Positions 1-11,841 are shown, counted from the stretch's first letter. The stretch: DNA of 64,000 nucleotides from Cordia subcordata (GCA_028554755.1 JAPTOF010000019.1:2986001-3050000), one strand, 5' to 3'. Notes: generated by a model from the letters alone, not told the origin. Translations and numbers: made by a program.

Positions 1-310
1 AATTTTTTTTTAAATTTCGGGACCCGTGAAGGGTGAGTCACCTACTGAAATGGTAGGTGACTTACCGAAAAAGGTATTTTTAAAAGTAATTTAAAAAATA
101 GAATATTTTTGCTATAAAAATTTAAAATGAGGGTAAAAATAAAAAATTTCCAGTTATTGATTGCACGTGCCAACTAGGAGAATTAAGAGCAACATCATTT
201 GCACAGAAGGGATGACACATGAACAAAGTAAGTAATCATTACTTCCGAAAATGTTTGATGTACTTCCGTTTGCTATTAATGAAATTTTCATTTAATTAGC
301 AAAATAATAT

Positions 311-344
<34 letters not shown>

Positions 345-1180
345 GTGTACATCTCGGAATCAATATTGTTCGAACAATAAATAGTAAAAAGGTGTAACTA
401 TAGCCATTCATTGTGCAAATTATAGCATACACTCAAAATATAGTATACCTAAAGAAGCATAATGCACCATCTAATAAATCTCATTATCTGACTATCAAAT
501 CAATATAAAATTTAATGAGTTCACTCTCTTCATACTGGAATACAACACAACAATCTAATTACCCCGATAACACTTTTGATTACAAGCTCCGAAATCGTTT
601 ACGGATTGTGAGCATATTATTTACAAATTGTGAACATATAATTTCCAGATTGTGAACATATTTTAAAAGTCATAAACATATAATATAAAAGTAATGAATA
701 AGTAAATTATGAACAATTAAAAATTTTTAACATAAAATGTAAAAATTATAAACATAGAACATGAGATTTATAAATAATTAAAAGTTGTGAACATATAGTA
801 TAAACATTATAAACTTATAATAATAAAGTTATAAATATACTACTGTGAGCTACACAATACTAGATAAGTGCATAATATTTAAGGTATATGATATTCAACC
901 CTCATTCATTGTAAGGGTCGTAAATTTTGTAAACAATCCATGCGTTGTTTCTGGTAAGTCAAGATCGACTCATATGTATATACATATACCTAAACAACAA
1001 GTTAACGTACAATTTGGATTATTCCGGACACTTGACCACTTCGAATAATTATTCTCAATTTTTATTCCCAAAAGACGACATCTTAATTGCCAAAAATTAT
1101 TCCCAAGTGTCGCTTCAATCGTTTATTCCTTTGTCTGCATTGTCCGTCCATATATTCAACAGTCATGCATCAATAGAACA
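1..1180. other. AT-rich intergenic DNA with degenerate short repeats
   Basis: No convincing gene is seen. A (TAA)n microsatellite lies at about 312-341. From about 590 to 840 a loose motif of the form ttgtgaacatata recurs roughly every 25-30 bases with drift. The same kind of motif appears on the other strand at 34060-34180 and 34500-34680, so it probably belongs to a dispersed element cut by the left edge of the window. Short open frames at 845-1199 have no family features and look random. Confidence 0.6.
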
Positions 1181-1184
1181 AACC

Positions 1185-1490
1185 AGAAACATCAAGTAAA
1201 GCATTAGAAGAAACGTGAGAGATTTAAACTACTTCATCTCACCGTTCTTTTGGTTCCGGGGCTGTTTCAAAGTTGAACAGAGAATTCCCAAGCACTAACA
1301 CTAATCAAATTAAAGCTCTTCGAATGATTAATTCTATGGCAAGATGCATCATAATTGATTATAATTGTAATACCAACAAGAGGAGTCTATCTGGCTTGAT
1401 CATAGTTACCACAATAAGTTCTTTCCTATTAACATGAGAGAATATTTAATATGAGAAGATCCTAAATTTAATTTTATCATCATTGAGATC
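1185..1490. repeat. Duplicated spacer, partner of 16165-16440
   Basis: Blocks here reappear in the same order near 16165-16440, for example aacaagaggagtctatct (about 1376) and the downstream tttatcatcattgaga-type stretch (about 1474). At both places the block lies to the left of a decayed AVT1-type copy, so it marks the flank of the duplicated region. At 16440 the duplicate continues into SMC4-derived sequence, which is missing here. Confidence 0.6.
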
Positions 1491-1768
1491 TTATCGGATT
1501 TTGAGATACAGTTTTTAGTTGTCGGCCCTTGTTTAGTGCTCTTTGATTTCCAAATACTGGTTTATTTTTGGAGGACTTTGGACCAGGTCTTCGTTCGTGT
1601 TACTGGCGTGTATTGTAATGTACTTTCTTTTGCTTTTGTGTCTTCTTAATATCTAGTACTCAAGAAGAGATTTCTAGCCTAAAAGGAAAAAATTTCAGAT
1701 TACATTACTAGATATGATTCCACTTCCAAAAAATGCATATAATCAATTGTGATTCAATGTTATAACTT

Positions 1769-3637
1769 TTACAAATGCCCTATTATCTCCAAAATATATA
1801 CATAAGTACCTGCTACCATAATAGATATACCCATCAACATGATGACACATACGATAACTAATTCAAATCCAAGCTTATGATATATGCCGGAAATTTTCAG
1901 GAAGCACAAGCAAGGTAGAATCACAGAAGCACTTATACGTAAGAATGCTCCTACAAGTGACATGAGATATCCGAAAAATGGAAAGACTAGCGCCACAACC
2001 ACAGTACTAATCACCAAGCTGGCTCTGATCACTAGGCTTAATGGTCTAATCTTCCGATGTGAGATGAACCGACTCTAAATGCTAGTGACAAATGGTGTTA
2101 TCATCAAAGCATACTTGGCAATTGGATTTATCAGCGTGGTGTATATTGCCACTTTTGAGCTAACCATATTTGTTGGGAGATAATTGGATTTATCATTGAT
2201 CTTTAGAAAGAATGAAAACTCTATTCAAATCAACTGAGAGCTAGGAAAATGTAATCCTCTAGGGTACTGATCAAACATGCTTCTACAGTTGTATATGCAA
2301 CTTGCACCTAGTATTTTCATACCATCAATAGTTTTGCTGCAATCACTTAAATTGTATAGAAAAAAAAGAAAAAACACAGGCAACATAAAAGACGGAAACA
2401 AATCTTTGATAAAAGAAAAATTAGGCCAAGTTTGGCATTTACATAACACTGATATTTCTCTACATTGTTGTCTATAAATGACAATATTTTTTAAACTTGG
2501 ATTTATTTTATGACTCATAACTCAGAGCAATGTTATTGAAATTCTGAGTGCTTCACATTTTAAATTAAATATAGAACCAGAATGTGTAGCATTATTAGTA
2601 GTTATTCAACTTAGACAAATTGGTCAGTGGAAGAACATAAGATATGATGGGAGATTTGCAGAAAGCAAGACTAGCGAAAGCATGTCACCCAAAAAAAAAA
2701 AAGAGAGAAGAAGCCGACATAAGGATCTGAAACAGAAAGTGACGTATGTATGGCGTTTTTATTGAACAGATATTCTTGGGATGAATCTTATTAATACGAT
2801 TGAAATTTACGTGATGCGGTTGGGATACATTTCTATCAGTGTGGATTGGTATCCGTCTTGTAACTTTTAAACAAAGATTTATAGGTTTAGCAAAAATTTA
2901 TAGGTTTAAAATAAAAAATTTATAAGTCAAGAATAAAATTTTTTACTATAAATAATTATAATTTTAAAAAAAACCTACAAATTTTTATTTTAGACTTCAT
3001 AAATTTTTGTTTTAAATTTACAATTTTTGTTTAAAAATTATAAAAATTTTTATGAGATGACATTCGTCCACACTGATAGAAGTGTAACCGGATGGAGTCG
3101 AGTACCACAGCTTGGCCTCACTTGCTAGATTTCAACACGTTTATATCATTGAAAAAGAAGGGAAAAAGAAAATGGTGAAAATTTATCATGGCTCGCATGT
3201 CAGCTGGATCGAGGAGTGAAAAAAGAATTATGAGCATGTCCAAATGGGGACTCTCTTCTGCATTGTTAACATGAATAAATAACTCACTTTTTTTTCTCCC
3301 ACTAAATGTATACACATCTAGATGATTATATTAATGGGATCAAAGCAACAAAAAAAAAGAAGCAAATTCCACAAAATAAAAGAAGAATGTAATTAAAGAA
3401 AAGAAACACGAGAACCTGACAAAGCGTTGAGGCCATTGAAACATGTCTCGAAATAGGAGGTATTTTTGTGCTTCTCGTGGTGTCAACTGCCTCCTCATCT
3501 AGAGGGTATTTGGCTTTGCTTATTTGGTGTTTATAAGCACCTAAATAGTAAAAAACATGTAAGAGAGTATTTTTTTTTAGGTGCTTATAAACACCCAAAA
3601 TAAGTAAAGCCAAGCACCCTCTTAGTCCAGCCTCCAT
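1769..3637 (-). pseudogene. AVT1-type amino-acid transporter pseudogene, copy 1
   Basis: The minus strand encodes the C-terminal part of an AAAP-family (Aa_trans) vacuolar amino-acid transporter, ending in the family-like GTYVYILEIIGHL at 1769. Upstream in the same frame are SSKVAIYTTLINPIAKYALM and, at 2075-2077, a TAG where copy 2 has a Glu codon, so the exon is closed by a stop. Exon 1 survives at about 3637-3416. It encodes an HKNTSYFETCFNGLNALSG-type stretch followed by a GT donor, but is split by a 120-base MITE (3502-3621). Most of exon 2 and the start of exon 3 are missing through an internal deletion near 2190. These lesions rule out a full transporter. In intact relatives the protein exports or sequesters neutral amino acids at the vacuolar membrane. 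Confidence 0.85.
3502..3621. mobile_element. Hairpin MITE inside transporter copy 1
   Basis: The 120 bases are almost a single inverted repeat: gagggtatttggctttgctt on the left mirrors aagtaaagccaagcaccctc on the right, with arms continuing to a short central loop. The paralogous position in copy 2 (about 12742-12755) lacks it, so it inserted after the duplication. Flanking trinucleotides (cta, tta) would suit a PIF/Harbinger (Tourist-like) element with a 3-base target duplication, but they are not identical, so the superfamily is uncertain. Confidence 0.7.
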
Positions 3638-3959
3638 ATGAGAGTGGGGTGGGGGAAGGGTGAGAGATACGAAATGGTGGCTTGCTAGTCACAAACTAAA
3701 ACCTTATAAATTGGAGGCGTTAACGCTGAGTAAATATTAAAATTTGGTTTGTGCGGCTACTTCAGAAAAGGGTTTTGGCTTTATATGGAGTGGTTTCACT
3801 TGGATTAAGATTTTTTCATATCAAATGTTATGTTATATTAATATGAGAAAAAGTCTTAATTATTTACTCGTGGATCATTTTATGATTTTAGAGAATTCTA
3901 ATCAATAACCAAATTAAATAATACAGGAAATAAGCATTATTGTCAGGAACCAAGATATA

Positions 3960-4316
3960 GCCTGTTTGGCTAAGTTTATTTTTAAGTGCTTAAATAGTTC
4001 GTGCTTATAAGCAAAAAATTTTTTACAAGCAAGTTATGATGTGTGCTTTGATAATATGTACTTATAAGACATATTTTGTAAATAAATGCTCGTAAGTAAC
4101 AATGATAGTTACAATGATTAAAAAAAGCATGTCATTCATTAATGTGGTACTTTTTTAAGGGTAAATTGATATTTTGATTGGTTTAACCAATGAGCTTATA
4201 AGTCTTTAAAAAAAAGCTGGTAGATTGGTGCTTTTCTTTTCAATTTACAAGTTGTCAAAAAGTGCTTATAAATTGTATTGCAAAACATATGTAAATTCTC
4301 TTTTAGCCAAACAGGC
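3960..4316. mobile_element. Non-autonomous terminal-inverted-repeat element
   Basis: The ends gcctgtttggcta and tagccaaacaggc are perfect inverted repeats, and homology between the arms extends inward (aagtgctta / aagcact). The inside is AT-rich without coding potential. No convincing target-site duplication is visible, so I cannot assign a superfamily. The motif cctgtttggcta also occurs at 37681-37700, where a partial relative may lie. Confidence 0.55.
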
Positions 4317-4602
4317 TCAAAAACTTGAAGTGAAACAAATTAGGATACTTTCAAATCATAAAATGATCAGTACCTAAATAATTAAGATTTTATTCATATT
4401 CATATTTATGTTATTAAAACTCCATTGCCTTATTTGTATTAAATGCTTCATCAAATTTTCTCCATTTATTTCTTTTCTTCTATTTTTGTTATTAAATATA
4501 ACAATTTTTCTGTGATTAGCTTTTCTTGTTCGAATTGTTACTGTACATATATAAAGTACATATATACGTAGTACATATACATATATCTATACATAATATT
4601 CT

Positions 4603-4603
4603 T

Positions 4604-4657
<54 letters not shown>

Positions 4658-4672
4658 TATATATGTGTGTGT
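4603..4672. repeat. (TA)n/(TATG)n compound microsatellite
   Basis: A run of TA dinucleotides from about 4603 passes into tetranucleotide TATG repeats and then TA/TG steps. A long open frame running out of it (from 4629) is a by-product of the repeat. Confidence 0.9.
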
Positions 4673-4949
4673 ATATCCTCTTGTGTGTTTTTTTTTTAAT
4701 CATACTCCACTCCTCCTTCCGGCACCAGAGCACCGCGACCGTACGTGGCTAGGGTATTCAGTAGGAGACAGCAACAACGCCTATACCCTAATCTTTCTCT
4801 TTCGCACATATAGCCTTACCTCGTTCTCGCTTGTAATTGCCAATTTTTTGTCTGCAAATTTGAACGGGGGAGGGGAAATGGTAAGGCCGAAGCAGAGCTA
4901 CTTGGATTATCCCAGTAGGCTAGTCCACTCGGTTTCAGTACTGCAGTTG

Positions 4950-5096
4950 AGACTGAATGCAATTTGCTATTGCCTGTCAAACTTCTTCGCTGAATCCAAT
5001 TTGCTATTGCCTATCAATTTAATGTATTAATGTCAATTTAACGTTTTTACCATCTTCACTGAATGCAATTTTGGCTATTGCCTGTCAATTTAATGT
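4950..5096. repeat. Local triplication of a ~40-base unit
   Basis: The phrase ctgaatgcaatttgctattgcctgtcaa recurs with small changes at about 4954, 4991 and 5056. The second and third copies also share caatttaatgt downstream. It lies just left of the splice acceptor proposed for the gene candidate at 5141. Confidence 0.7.
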
Positions 5097-5140
5097 TTCT
5101 ACCTTCAACATTTGTCAGATAGCTGGAAGAGGATACAAGG

Positions 5141-5623
5141 ATGGCAAACGAACTTGACATGGATAAGTTGAAAGAAGGTATTTTGATTCAGCAATGTTTA
5201 ATGCCATTGCATTTTTAGATTTCTAATAAATCTGTTTTGCAGTTTGCAGTGGCGGATAGTAAATTTGAGCTGTTGTTGGACATTCTGAAGGCAGACGGAG
5301 AAGAGGGGAAAGTCGAACTAGCCGAGGCATGCTATGCTCAGTATCTCCTCCTCGTGGAGCTGATTGGGCAGGAGAGTTCAACCAATGAAGAGAATGACCA
5401 GTTGGCTGACCAGTTGGCAGTGGAGCCGGTTGGAGGGGACCTGGTGGGAAAAGAGCCGGTAGGAGGAGCTATGAAACACGAACCCTATCTGGAGGGATGC
5501 ATGTATGTGTTTTATATCTATCCGCCACTGATACTATCCCGACACATGTCGGATACGTGTCTAATAATTTTAATTATTTTTATGTTTCTCAATACTCCAC
5601 GACACCACTCAACCTTCCCCTAA
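5141..5623 (+). CDS. Unrecognised small two-exon gene or gene fragment
   Basis: I do not recognise this protein. The start ATG at 5141 has a good context (aaggATGGC). Exon 1 (5141-5177) ends before a GT donor, and the second exon starts at 5250 after the acceptor tttgcag, keeping frame. The product begins MANELDMDKLKE, then VADSKFELLLDILKADG and an acidic, helical-looking stretch (EGKVELAEACYAQYLLLVEL). It continues into imperfect repeats of VEPVGGD / KEPVGGA type. From about 5497 the frame runs into a dispersed repeat and stops at 5621-5623, so the last 40 or so residues are probably not original. A similar GAGCCGGTGGAAGGGGCC phrase at 6235 hints that the repeat split the exon. It may be a fragment of a larger gene, and expression is unknown. 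Confidence 0.4.
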
Positions 5624-6233
5624 TACTTTTCCAATACTTTTTTTTCGAATACCAAAAAAATGTTTTAATCTTTCTTCAGTACTAAGTAAAGTGATAATTT
5701 TTTTTTTAATATAAATGTATACTTGTAACTTAAGCTAAAATATAAAATACTCATTAAAAATATAACATAGGACTTTTCAATTTATTTTTTTATAGAATAT
5801 TTTTAGATATAATTTTATAATATTTTAACAATCATCTTTAAAATAATAAATAGTTAATATTTTATGTTAATTTATGTAACTCTCTATTTCACCCTACATT
5901 TGTATTAAATGCTAATCTACTTAACTCTCTATTTCACCTTCTATTTGGATTAATTCTAGCTTCTTTTTCTTTTTGTATTCCCTATATAAAATTCCAAAAC
6001 TTGTCTAAATTGCAAATCACTTATTTATTACTTTGCTTAACAATAGGCAATAGGTGAATATATATCAAGCTTATGATAAAAATTAAGTTTATTGACTATA
6101 TATAATAAATTTAAATATATCTTATGGAACATATCTCAATGTGCCGTATCTAAATTTTTTTTAAAAAATACGTATCAGCGTGTCACGTCGTGTCAAGTTA
6201 CGTGTCCTCATATCGAGTCTGTGCTTCATAAGG
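5498..6233. repeat. Dispersed repeat interrupting the exon
   Basis: AT-rich DNA bounded by gacacatgtcggatacgtgt-type sequence on the left and cgtgtcaagttacgtgtcctcatatcgagtctgtgcttcata-like sequence on the right. The two edges are partly complementary cacgtgtc-rich arms of a kind often seen in plant introns. Exon-like GAGCCGGT motifs flank it on both sides (5453 and 6237). No coding potential is seen inside. Classification is uncertain. Confidence 0.45.
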
Positions 6234-6419
6234 GAGAGCCGGTGGAAGGGGCCAACTATCTTTTTCATAGTCATAATCTCTTAGTGAACTCCAATGTGGT
6301 CTTTCCCAGATCCGACTCAATTTTTTACATCGATATATCGTACTCTCTCGACCAAGTCATAATAACAAAATACTGCTAAATCTTTCCGAAGCGAGAGAAG
6401 GAGGGAACGCACGCTACAA

Positions 6420-6722
6420 CTAATAACTCCTCTTTTCAAGGAAATTCTTTTTAGTCCAGTCTTTTATATCTCTAACTCCATTTTCTGCCAGCCACTTTGC
6501 ATCTTCCTTCAATTGCAAATAATATTGTACTTTCCGTTCCTTCCTAGTATGTGACCATGCATCCTTTACATGTTCATTTACACCTTCATTACCTGTCAGA
6601 AACAAGTCAATTGCATCATTCTATAGAAAACCAATATTCATCTATAAAATGCATCATTTACACATTCATTACTTGTCAGGAGCAACTCAACTGAATCCAT
6701 CCTATGAAAAAACCAATACTCC
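6420..6722 (-). pseudogene. Unrecognised exon-like block with a tandemly duplicated splice region
   Basis: The minus strand from about 6605 to 6420 encodes a dense charged stretch (DAWSHTRKERKVQYYLQLKE, then DAKWLAENGVRDIKDWTKKN) whose composition looks protein-coding. I cannot assign it to a family. Immediately upstream a segment of about 75 bases is present twice (6647-6722 and 6570-6646). Each copy has an attggtttt...atag acceptor-like start, a short frame of the NDAIDLFLT type, and a gtaatga donor-like end. This looks like a duplicated small exon. No start codon or complete gene can be built, so it is probably a leftover of a lost gene or of a transposon-captured exon. Confidence 0.35.
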
Positions 6723-7528
6723 TTATCTACAAAACACCCACAAGCACTATCGGCTCTCCTTTCATAGGCTCTCCTCTCTCTAGTTCCCTTAGCAAACCTA
6801 AAACAAGACCCCAGACTTATAGGATAACACAGTATATTCTACCCCATTTTCTTTTTCTGTTCATAAGTGTTTTAAAGTCTGTTTGGGAGTGCATATTTTG
6901 GTGCTTATCAGTAATTATAGTAAAAAGCATCACTCATATGCTTTCTACTGTTGCTTACATTCATGCATAACTTCCATACCAAGGTTAGCATGGTTAATGA
7001 TATCAACCTGCTGATAAGCAACAAAATAAGCACTTCTAAATAGTCTGTTAATAGGAAAGATAAGCATAGAGCGAAAAGGATAGGCATACCATTTGAAATG
7101 CTTCGTGTATAGTTTTGAGTTCAGAATTCAAAAATGTTATGAAGTAAGAATTTATTGAAGTGCATAGCTTGCCTGGACATGTACTCTTCATCCACTCCCT
7201 CTGCCTCTGGAAAAAAAAAAAAAAAAAAAAAGAACGACTAGGAGAAAAAGTGTGAACTATTTCTTTCTTGATATATTTGTTATCATTTTGTTCAAGTGGT
7301 TTGTTCGAGTAGCATAGTGCATGATTACCAAGCTGAATTAAGTTGGTTAACTTGGTTTACATATTCAATTGAATGCGATTGTTGTCGTTCTTAGAATTGA
7401 ATCTCTGGAATCTGATATGAGATTGTTTTAATTTCTTTTTTGCTTTCAGAGTAAGTTTTAGAATTTTGGTTTTACTACTTAAAAGATTGATTGTTTCAAA
7501 GTGACTCTTGTAGAAGTACTAGTGTGTC
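6723..7528. other. Intergenic DNA
   Basis: Nothing gene-like is seen. There is an A-run at about 7210-7230, which could be the tail of a retroposed fragment, and two short phrases (gtctgtttgggagtgc, gcacttctaaatagtctgtt) that may be remains of a MITE. Confidence 0.5.
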
Positions 7529-8889
7529 AATTAAGTCTTGATATGGCTCTCCTTTGTTGGAAGACTTCTCCTCATTAAATCCACCCTTATTCAAATTTGT
7601 GCTTATTGGGCAAATGTTATTCTCTTTCCAAAAGGAATCCTCAATGCTATTGAAGTCAAATTTAAAGCTTTTCTTTGAAGGGATACAGGACCAAAAGTTG
7701 CTTGGAATGAAGTTTGTCTACCCTTTCATGAAGGAGGGCTGGGAATTAGAAAGCTTATTGAAATCAATGACACATTCTTATTGAAAACTTTTTAGAGGAT
7801 GTATTCTAATCGGGCTTCTCTTTGGAGTAGATGGTTTCACTCAAACTATATCAAGGCCGGAACTATTCGGACACTCTCTTGTCCAAAGGATTCTAGTTGG
7901 ATCATGAAAATGCTCCTTTCCATTCGTAACCTTGCTAGATAACACATCTACCACATTGTTGGAAACGGGAGACACACATCTTTTTGGCATGACAAATGGC
8001 ATCCTGAGGGCATTCTTGAGACTTATTAGAGCTTAATCATTCCAACTCCTGCTCACAATGCAAAAGTAGCCACTTTATATAGCAATGGAACTTGGCAATG
8101 GCCAAACCACCTCCAACAACAAGTAAGTATTCCAAATTTTGATGTTGTGGAAAATATTGAGGATACATTCGTTTGGTCTCTTTCAGCCAATGGTGAGTTC
8201 TCTTTCAAACACACTTGGGAACATTTTAGGAGAAAAGGAAACCCTTACCCTTGGAAGAATCTTGTTTGGCGCAAAGGGCACAATCCAAGACATAGCTTTC
8301 TTATTTGGCTTGCAATGAAGGATAGGCTTAGCACAAAATTCAGAATTCTTTCTTGGGGAATACCTCTCAACCCTCTTTGCACTTTTTGTCACATGGGAAG
8401 TGAAACACGCGATCATTTCTTCTTTGAATGTAGCTTCACAAGAAGAATTTGGAGGCAAGAACTGAAAATGACCATGGCACCTGAAAGTTTAATTGTTTGG
8501 GAAGACATTTTGGAGTACATCACCCCCCTTGTCCTTGGAAAAAACTTGAAGGCAACCATCCTCAAGCATTTGTTTGGAGCTTCTATCTACCGCATCTGGC
8601 TGGAACGCAACAATCATATCCACAATCAGCAAGCACGTACGGAAGAAAACATTTTTCTTACCATTTATAATGATGTACGAATCAAAGTCTCTTGTTGTAA
8701 AAATTTCCCACCATCCCGCACAAATATTGACCTTGGAAAGATATGGAAGATAGATGACATTTTTGTATAGGACTTTCCACGCTTGGGACCTTTTTGTTTG
8801 ATCTCTTTTGTTTCATGTATATGGCCCCTTTGTACATTTTTAGTAATACACATGCTTACTTGCTTCCCAAAAAAAATTAAGTCTTGATA
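7529..8889 (+). mobile_element. 5'-truncated LINE retrotransposon with target-site duplication
   Basis: The element is framed by identical 15-base copies of aattaagtcttgata at 7529-7543 and 8875-8889, the hallmark of target-primed insertion. The right copy follows an A-run. Inside, 8147-8770 is an uninterrupted 207-codon frame carrying the reverse-transcriptase zinc-binding (zf-RVT) region: FVWSLSANGEFSFKHTWEHF, WRKGHNPRHSFLIWLAMKDR, CTFCHMGSETRDHFFFEC (the CxxC...H...C cluster) and IWLERNNHIH. Upstream, 7560-8146 matches the end of the RT-connection region (FPKGILNAIEVKFKAFLWR, WNEVCLPFHEGGLGIRKL) but needs frame changes and crosses stops. Only the 3' 1.3 kb of the element is present, so it is dead on arrival. 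Confidence 0.9.
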
Positions 8890-9627
8890 CCATGATTTTT
8901 TTGGGTTATATGGAGACAATCAATTTTATGAGGCAACCCGAAAATCTTTGTAGTATTGTATTGTTGGATCTTCAATAGTTATGGACGTTAGTAGGTCCAA
9001 AATCTAGAACATTTTACCACCTTCACTTAAACCGCGAAAGGCAGTGCTTTTAGTTCCTTTTTCTTGTCAAATGCATTTCTTCTACCATTTAGGGTGTCTG
9101 GCAGTGCTTTTGTCGAGCTCGTTCCTTTGCTTTTTCTATTTTTCTGTTTATAGTAGATTAGAGGAGTGTTTGGCAATGCTTATAATCACCTAAAATTTTT
9201 TTTAAAAAAAAAGCTCATGGATACTTATAAGCAATCAAATAAGCATTATGTCTTTATGAAGTAAGGGATATGTAAGTCAAGATTTCTAGCGAGTGTACTT
9301 CGTACATTTGAAGAATTTAAGAGGAGGGCCTTATTAATCATTAAGATAGAAGAGTTTTTGTGCCAAAAGGATTCCTGGGTTAGCAATTAAAGGGGATGAC
9401 GATCACATTTTAAAGTGAAAGACTGAAAGTATGATGGCTGTCATATTCTGTGTCTATACTATCTTTCGTTTGTGTGTATTTTTTCTTTTTGCCCTTTTCG
9501 GGGGGTTTTTGTTAGTATCTATTCATCACATTTAAGAGTGAACATGAGACAACTATCTTGTTCTGCATCATTTACACGTAGGGTAGTCATCTTTCGAGGT
9601 TAAAAAAAATGTATTTTACGCTGGCTT
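8890..9627. other. Intergenic DNA
   Basis: No gene seen. Around 9165-9245 is a phrase typical of MITE ends (gtgtttggcaatgcttataat...cttataagcaatc), suggesting a degraded short element. Confidence 0.5.
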
Positions 9628-9754
9628 TTTATTTTTATTTTTAGAGGACTTTGGACCTGGTCTTTGTTTGTGTTATTGGGCTTGGATTGTAATGTACTTT
9701 CTTTTGCTTTTGTTTCTTCTCAATATGTAGTGCTCAAGAAGAGATTTCTACCTT

Positions 9755-9971
9755 AAAAGGAAAAAATTTCTAAACATGAACACAGCTCATAATTCAAATT
9801 CGAATCCAGTTCTTTATTTTGGATGATTGCCTTCGACTTAGTGACCAATATAACGGATGTGCTGTGCACCCCAAATTTGCTAATTAGTGGTCAGACTCTG
9901 CCGAATGTAGTAGTAGTCAGACTCCTCTAGTTAGATTTTCCTTGTCGCAAAAAAAAAAAGGAAAAAATTTC
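9755..9971 (+). mobile_element. SINE-like insertion with 16-base target duplication
   Basis: The 16-base sequence aaaaggaaaaaatttc occurs at 9755-9770 and again at 9956-9971, while duplication unit 1 has it once (1681-1696). The 185-base insert ends in a run of A and contains an RNA polymerase III B-box-like ttcgaatcc at about 9799-9807. No clear A box is seen, so it is probably 5'-truncated. A short A-tailed insert with target duplications points to LINE-mobilised SINE retroposition. Confidence 0.75.
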
Positions 9972-10619
9972 AAATTACATTACTAGATATGATTCTACTT
10001 TCAAAAGACGCATATAATCAATCGTGATTCAATGTTATAACTTTTACAAATGCCCTATTATCTCCAAAATAGATACATAAGTACCTGCTATCATAGTAGA
10101 CATACCCATCAACATGATGACACATACGGTAACTAATTCAAATCCAAACTTATGATATATGCCGGAAATTTTCAGGAAGCACAAGCAAGGTAGAATCACA
10201 GAAGCACTTGCACTTAAGAATGCTCCTACAAGTGAGATACCCAAAAAATGGAAAGACTAGCGCCACAACCACAGTACTAATCACCAAGCTGGTTCTAATC
10301 ACTGGGCTAAATGGCCTAACCTTCCGATGTGGGATGAACCGACTCTCAATCCCAGTAACAATTGGCGTTATCATCAAAGCATACTTGGCAATTGGATTTA
10401 CCAACGTGGTGTATATTGCCACTTTTGAGCTGACTTTATCTGTTGGGAGATCTAGTGTTATCTGAGATGATAGATTTGAACCAAAACATTAGGTACCCCA
10501 ACACCGCCATGGAGGCATAGCTGAAAGTACACAAGAAGAAGCATATGAACAAAACCTGCAAGATGTAATATATATTTGTGAGCAACAACAAAATTTAACT
10601 TCCTAACTCTTGAAAAAAA

Positions 10620-10640
10620 AACACACACACACACACACAA
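10620..10640. repeat. (AC)n microsatellite in intron 2 of transporter copy 2
   Basis: A short CA/AC dinucleotide run within the intron between exon 2 and exon 3 of the pseudogene. Confidence 0.85.
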
Positions 10641-11841
10641 TTAACAGTGAAATTTATTACCTTAGAGAACTGGCTTTTATTTCTCATGGAAGCATAAAGG
10701 ACCGGGAAAACTGGATGAGCACAATAACAAAAAGAATATAGGCTAACAGCTGTGGGAATCCCTTTCCAATTTATAAGTGTTTCTTTTTCTTGAAATTTGA
10801 TGTCATCAAACATGCCACCACATAAGATTGAAACAAGAAGGATCAAAGAAGCTATAACTCCAATTGCAGATACGTTAGAGAGCACGCTCATATTGTCTAA
10901 CCAAACAGTAGGCAATATAATAAGAGCAGCAAGTACAATAAAGCCCTTTTTTCCACCAATCACGAAGCCATCAATTTCAAATTTCATGCTTGGTACTATG
11001 TCATGTAAATTATCACCTTCTAAAATTAGGAAACCAGTTGTCACCAGGAAGAGTTCAAGATACGTGGTCACGGATACAAATGTTCTTCCTATTCTACCAA
11101 ATGCACGTTCCCCCATGTCAGGGTAGGTCCGTATACTTGAGTCTATCTCCATAAACCTCTTGATTAACAATCCTGTGTAAAAGGTTGAAATGGCAATGAT
11201 GAAGAGAAGTATCAAGCTCAACCATCCTCCTGATGATAGTGCGTAAGGTATTGCAAGAATGCCAATTCCTGAGGAACCAAACATATGATACTTAGCTTTC
11301 ATGGTCATTGATCTTTAGAAAGAATGAAAACTCTATTCAAATCAACTGAGAGCGAAGAAAGTGTAATCCTCTAGGGTACTGATCATGCATGCTTCTTCAG
11401 TTGTAATGTGCAACTTGCACCTAGCTAGTATTTTCATGCCATCCATAGTTTTGCTGCTATCACTTAATTTGTATAAAAAAAAAAAAGAAAAAACATAGAC
11501 AACATAAAAGAAGGAAACAAATCTTTAAAATGCAGACCAAGGTTCCGCATGTTACATAACACTGAAATTTCTCTACTTTGTTGCCTATAAATGACTAAAT
11601 ATTGTTAAAAACCTTGATTTATTTTATGACTCGTAACTCAAAGCAATGTTATTGAAATTTCGAGTCCTTCACATTTTAAATTAAATTTAGGACCAGAATG
11701 TGTAGCATAAAAATTAGTAGTCATTGTTCAACTTCGACAGATTAACGAATATTCGAATATTGAATTGGTCAGTGGAAGAACATAAGATATGATGGAAGAT
11801 ATGGAGGAAGCAAGACTAGCGAAAGCATTTCACCCAAAAAA

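Larger units (their letters stand above)
1553..3815. repeat. Direct duplication unit 1 (partner 9628-13073)
   Basis: This stretch is collinear with 9628-13073. It shares the sequence ahead of the transporter 3' end, the transporter remnants, the former intron-1 DNA and the far flank (gtggtttcacttgga at 3789 and about 13050). Differences are discrete. Unit 1 lacks about 0.85 kb of transporter exons 2-3, deleted between about 2185 and 2195. It carries a MITE at 3502-3621, and it lacks the two SINEs present in unit 2. The pair is therefore an old tandem or local duplication whose later events can be polarised by comparison. Confidence 0.8.

Noticed and set aside
4629..5030. 133-codon open frame
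   Set aside because: It runs out of a (TATG)n microsatellite and through local tandem repeats, and its codons show no protein-like pattern.
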